Positions 56,679 through 62,600 of a DNA stretch of 64,000 bases are shown one piece after another. The stretch lies in NCBI GenBank assembly GCA_030674185.1, contig JAPXFY010000030.1, positions 37,554,036 to 37,618,035 of the forward strand. Direction: 5' to 3'. The translations under genes and the position numbers were made by a program. Below the pieces are notes generated by a model, which saw only the letters and a list, made by a program, of their open reading frames with translations, searched no databases and was not told the DNA's origin. The DNA is from Monoplex corrugatus. Its lineage: Eukaryota; Mollusca; Gastropoda; Littorinimorpha; Ranellidae. Position 1 is the first letter of the stretch, and the number at the start of each line of letters is the position of its first letter.

Positions 56679-59600
56679 TTGGGGAGGCGGGTATGCGCAC
56701 CCCAGTGTTTGGGCAAACCCATTTTCCACGGCCCGGCGAAGCACGTCGAGCACATAGTATTTTTAGTAGTAAGCTCGCCCGTCGTGGGGTGAGCAGATCT
56801 ACACTGCGACATGCAAATAGCATGATCTCGGGGAGGAAATCCGAAATGGTTGACGAATCTAGCTTCGGCTGACATCTCCGAATCGAGTTCAAACGCAGTT
56901 GTCCTTTTCTTCAAAAATACAATGTCACAGATAAAACAGAACTTGATCTGTTCATTGCTAGATCTAGTCTTTGTCCGACAACGTAAAACTTGCCGAGCTG
57001 AAACTTGTACAGCGTTCTGTTACGCCGGTAGTAGGCCTATGGCGTCGGCACATTCCGACGTTGTTTTGCTACTAATCTGGAACAGATCCTCATGTAAAAA
57101 GTTGGCGTATGGCCGTATTTTACCTCAAATTGATTTCATATTACACATGCACATAGAAAAAAGTATGCAAAATCGAATCCCGCCGACGAGAAGTTCCAAA
57201 AATGGCGACTTGCCTGCAAACTTTTCCGATGAAAAAAAGCAAAACTTTGGAAGCGTCGATCTCGGTTCGAAACTGGCACACATAGCTCTCGTCGGGATAT
57301 ATCATTTTGTTACATTGATTCTCATTGGCTGCAAAATTACAATGTGATTGGTTCACAAATATAGCCGTACCGACCGAAATAGTGAAGCACACCAAACAAA
57401 CTTCGATTCTAAACGCATACCATATCCGCGATTACGCCCGAAACGCGGATTTTCGACTTTCTCATCAAATAACTAATTCCATTTTCGCTGTAAGTACATA
57501 AAATGGCAATCATTCAAATCTTTATTCATTTCTGATTCATATAAGAAAAAAAATAAGGATGAAACACCGCTTAAAGAGGCAGTAATACTTGATTGAACTG
57601 AAGACCCCCCAGTTTTGCGGCCGGCCCCGTTTTTGCCCAGTTTTTGGTACCACAAATTTGACGTCGCGTTTCGGTTCGCACGGCATTGCTACTTTGACTC
57701 CTGCACCCTGTCCATCAGCATCCTGCCATTCTTGCAGGAAGCTGGGGATAGGGTGAGGGAGTCAAAAGGTTAAATTTTTGTTGTTGGTGGATAGGGTGAG
57801 GGAGTCAAAAGGTTAAATTTTTGTTGTTGATGGATCCCTTTTTTTTAGGGTGAGGGAGTCAAAAGGTTAAATTTTTGTTGTTGGTGGATAGGGTCAGGGA
57901 GTTAAAAGGTTAAATTTTTGTTGTTGGTGGATAGGGTGTGGGAGTCAAAAGGTTTAATTTTTGTTGTTGGTGGATAGGGTGAGAGAGTCAAAAGGTTAAA
58001 TTTTTGTTGTTGGTGGATAGGGTGAGGGAGTCACATGTCTGACTACGGCCTTTACTTTTCCAGCTACATGGCTTATCGCAACTTCATGGTGGACACCTAC
58101 CGACTCAACCCGACAGAATATCTGACCAGCACCGCCTGTCGACGCAACCTGGCTGGTGATGTTTGTGCCATTATGAGGTCAGTGCCTTTTGTGTTTGTGC
58201 CATTATGAGGTCAGTGCCTTTTGTGTTTGTGCCATTGTGAGGTCAGTGCCTTTTATGTTTGTGCCATTGTGAGGTCAGTGCCTTTTGTGTTTGTGCCATT
58301 GTGAGGTCAGTGCCTTTTGTGTTTGTGCCATTGTGAGGTCAGTGCCTTTAGTGTTTGTGCCATTGTTAGGTTAAGTATTTATGTGTTCAAGGGTCTGTGT
58401 TGTGTGTGTGTGTGTGTTTTTCCATTGGCAGGTCATAGCCTTCATGGTTGTGCCATTATACTTTCAGTGTTTTTGTGGTTGTGCCATTATTAGATCAGTG
58501 GTGTTGTGGCAGTGCCTTATGAGGTCTTTGTGGTTGTGCCATTATTAGATCAGTGGTGTTGTGGCAGTGCCTTATGAGGTCTTTGTGGTTGTGCCATTAT
58601 TAGACCAGTGGTGTTGTGGCAGTGCCTTATGAGGTCTTTGTGGTTGTGCCATTATTAGATCAGTGGTGTTGTGGCAGTGCCTTATGAGGTCTTTGTGATT
58701 GTGCCATTATTCGATCAGTGGTGTGGCAGTGCCTTATGAGGTCTTTGTGGTTGTGTCATTGTGAAATAAAGTGTTTGTGCTATTATAGGGGTCAGTGTGT
58801 TTGTGCCATTATAATATTAAAGGTTTTAAGGTTGTGCCATTATAAGGTTTGTGTCGGTGCCAGTTTAAGGTTAGTAGTTTTGTGTGTGTGCCATTGTGTC
58901 ATCAGTTTTGTGGTTATGCCATTATGATGACAGTGTTCATGCCATTATGAGGTCTGGTTTTTTGTTTGTGCCATCATGAGATCAGTGTCTTTGCAGTTGT
59001 GCATTATCAGTTTAAGTGCTTGTGTTGTTTTGAGGGGAGGTCATTGTGTTTTGTATTTGTGCCATCTTTGTCATGTTGTGCCATTATGGAGTCAGTATGT
59101 TTGTGTCATTATGAGGTCATTGCAGCAGAGATAGGGTTAAAAGAAAGTATTTTGAAGTTACTTACAGTCCAACATCACCTGATGGCAGAAATCAACAAAA
59201 GAAGAATGAAATATATCGGCCATGTAACCCGTAACACCAACACAACCCTAATGACAACAGTGTTACAAGGAACAGCCATGTAACCTGTAACACCAACACA
59301 ACCCTAATGACAAGAGTGTTACAAGGGACAGCCATGTAACCCGTAACACCAACACAACCCTAATGACAAGAGTGTTACAAGGGACAGCCATGTAACCCGT
59401 AACACCAACACAACACTAATGACAACAGTGTTACAAGGGACAGCCATGTAACCCGTAACACCAACACAACCCTAATGACGACAGTGTTACAAGGGACAGT
59501 TCACAGAAGTGAAGACCAGAGTAAATGGAGGAGAGTTGCAACATCTGTAGCGGCGGCTACCATCGAACTTGATGATGCTAACAAGTGATAGGTGACCTCT

Positions 59601-62600
59601 GACAAAAAAAGACGTAAAAAGATAATGGAACTTATCAGATTTGTGTATGTGTGTGTGTCTGTGTGTGTGTGTTTGTGTGTGTGTGTCTTGTTGTGTGTGT
59701 GTGTTGTGTTGCATGTGTGTCTGTGTGTGTGTCTGTGTGTCTGTGTGTGTGTGTTTGTGTGTGTAACAGGGTACATGCTTTCTTGGAGCAATGGGGTCTC
59801 ATCAACTACCAGGTGGACGCTGACAGCCGCCCCACCCCTATGGGCCCCCCACCCACCTCCCACTTCCATATCCTGGCTGATGCACCCTCGGGTATTGTAC
59901 CTGTCAATCCACCACGCACCAACCAGGTGAGATGTAGGGTAACATTGAAACATTGTTAGTTTATTTCTTAGAATCTTTGGTTGGTTTGCTGATTTATTTT
60001 TGGGTGGGTGGGTGTTTTTTTAAAAGAGAAATTTTTGTTGACATTCTGATTTTTCTTGAATGTGTGTATCATGCTCATTGTTTTGCTTACACTGGGCAGT
60101 GCATGGTTTGCATTCTTCATCTTCTGTGATGGTGTGTGCTGGGTGTTTTTAAGTATCCATAAAGCACCCACTGATATGACTTGCAGGATCTTGGATGTGT
60201 ATGTGTGATATTCTGTGTGTATGTGCATAGAAAGGGGGATAGGCACTGGCAGGTCTGCACACATGTTGACATGGGAGATGGGAAGAAATCTCCATGACAT
60301 GGGAGATGGGAAGAAATCTCCATTCTTTACCCACCAGGCACAGTGTCTAGGTGTGTCAAACCCAGAATCTTCTGATTGGAAGTCTGCTGTTTACCCATTT
60401 TATTTCTGCGCCCATTATCTCCCTCACTTTCGTTTCGTTTCCATGGGTGGAAAGTTTTCGCAGATCCACTGATTTGTGCGGCAGAAAGAATCGACATCCT
60501 TTATTAGATGGGTCCCCATGGGAAAATGAGATCTGTGGGGTTTAACTTGTTAAATTACCAACTTTGCAACACATCCTTTATTAGATGGGTCCTCATGGGA
60601 AAATTAGATCTGTGGGGTTTAACTTGTTAAATTACCAACTTTGCAACACATCCTTTATTAGATGGGTCCCCGTGGGAAAATTAGATCTGTGGGGTTTAAC
60701 TTCTCAAATTACCAACTTTGCAAGGTCCAGGCTCAGTCTTTTTCTCGAGTTTTCTGACGTTTGACTAGATTTGGTGAAAGAAAGTTTAGACTCAGTTGCT
60801 TTTCCAGAGCCTAAGTGTGCTGCTTCTTGAAAACATCACAGCAGAAGCTAAGGGAACCACACTGCAGCACAGAGAATTTGTTTGAAAGTCGGTAGCAGAT
60901 GGATCACATTCAGGCTCTGGAAAAGCGACTGAGCCTATACATTTCTGTAGGACTGAGCCAGGACCCTACTGCAGCAAATCGAAACAAACTACCCAAACTT
61001 CTGTATCCAGCTCCCCCTTTTTTTTCCAATGTGGAGTAAGTGTTAAGAGTGTAATTTGTGATTTGATATGTACATGTATAGAAAATATGTAGAGCATATA
61101 ATGTTTTTTATAAAGCACTCTGAATGTCTAATTTGATGCTGAAAATATGCCAGATTGCACAGATTTTAATCCCACAAACACTTTTTTTTTTTCTGAGAGA
61201 GTATATCCCCCCCCCCCCCCCCACCTCCAATTCCTCACCTAGATTCCTCCTTTTCTCTTTTCAGCAGTTCCCACCCCTGATACCATTTCCCTGCCTCCAT
61301 TCCAAGCTGTTCACACAATGTTCACTTTCTGTTTTCAGCCATCGGCAGCCCAACAGGTGGCAGATCTGAGTGAGAAGAAGGAGAAAGATGGGGAGGAGCG
61401 ACCGGTCGTTGGTTCATTTGGCTTGAAAATTGATGCTTACGCCAAGAAAATGATGATGAAGGTAATAAATGATAACAATGACTTTGGTGATGATGATGAC
61501 AGTGGTAATGATTGAACTTGAATTACACAGGAAGAAGTATGATCTGAAATGACTTGATTGAACAAATTACAAAATGATGATGATGATAATGGTAATGATT
61601 GAACTTGAATTACACAAGAAGTATGATCTGAAATGACTTGATTGAACAAATTACAAAATGATGATAATAATGGTAATGATTGAACTTGAATTACACAAGG
61701 AGTATGATCTGAAATGACTTGATGATCTGAAATGATTGAAAAAATTACAAACTAAGCAGTATGATCTGACATGACCAACAGTGAACATAAACATTAGCAC
61801 TTCCTGTGAGCAGAAAGATATAAAGTTTAATAATGATAATGTGATCTGTTCCCATCTCTTGATCCATGGTCAGAATCTACAGAGATGCCTCTGGTGTTGA
61901 ACAAGTGATTGATAAAGTTAAACTAGGCAAAGCTTTGGCCCAGGCTTCGTTGTTTCACCATCTTTTAGCAGGAAACTTGTCTGGTATATGTGTCAGATGA
62001 CATTCATATGGTCAAAACTCGGTAGAGAAAATCTGCAACAGTGTCTCAGAGTCAGTTGTTGAACAAGTCTGATAAAGTTTTCCGACCATGTGATTTTATT
62101 ATTTTACCCTTATTCAGGAGGAAATGTGTCTGTGGTTGATGAGTCAAATGACAATCTAGAAGGACTGGAATGGAATGCAGATAATTGTTATGGATTTTAA
62201 TGTAATCTGACCAACAAACAACAACAACAACAACAACAACAAAAAAATGAAGAAGCATACAGCAAATAAATCCAGCTCCTTCTATAAGTGAGAAAGTGTC
62301 AACAATCCACCTTGATACTGACTGTCAGCTCTTTATCCCCATTATGTGATACAAGCGTACAGATAAAATGAATACATAAATGCATAGTCTTTGTCATTCA
62401 TAAACATTTGTCAGTCTTTGTCATTCATAAACCTTTGTCCCCATTGTCATTGTCCTCACGGATGACAGGACAAAGGTGCAGCAGCCAAGTCGCGTGAGTG
62501 GACAGACCAGGAGACGCTGCTGTTGCTGGAGGCGCTGGAGATGTACAAAGATGACTGGAACAAGGTGTGCGAGCATGTCGGAAGTCGCACACAGGACGAG

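Larger units (their letters stand above)
54860..57691 (-). mobile_element. 2.83-kb DNA transposon with TIRs and 7-bp TSD, nested in a MITE
   Basis: The left end TAGCAATGCCGCACGAA and the reverse complement of the right end TAGCAATGCCGTGCGAA match at 15 of 17 bases. CTTTGAC flanks both ends (54853-54859 and 57692-57698). Removing the element rebuilds the MITE arm TTAACCCTTTGACTCCTGCA. Inside, on the minus strand, is a short spliced-looking gene (separate entries). A 7-bp duplication with these ends does not let me assign a superfamily; 8-bp-TSD groups such as hAT, P or KDZ remain possible with one lost match. Internal (GA)n tracts at 56335-56560 and 56650-56680 lie in its putative intron. Confidence 0.8.
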
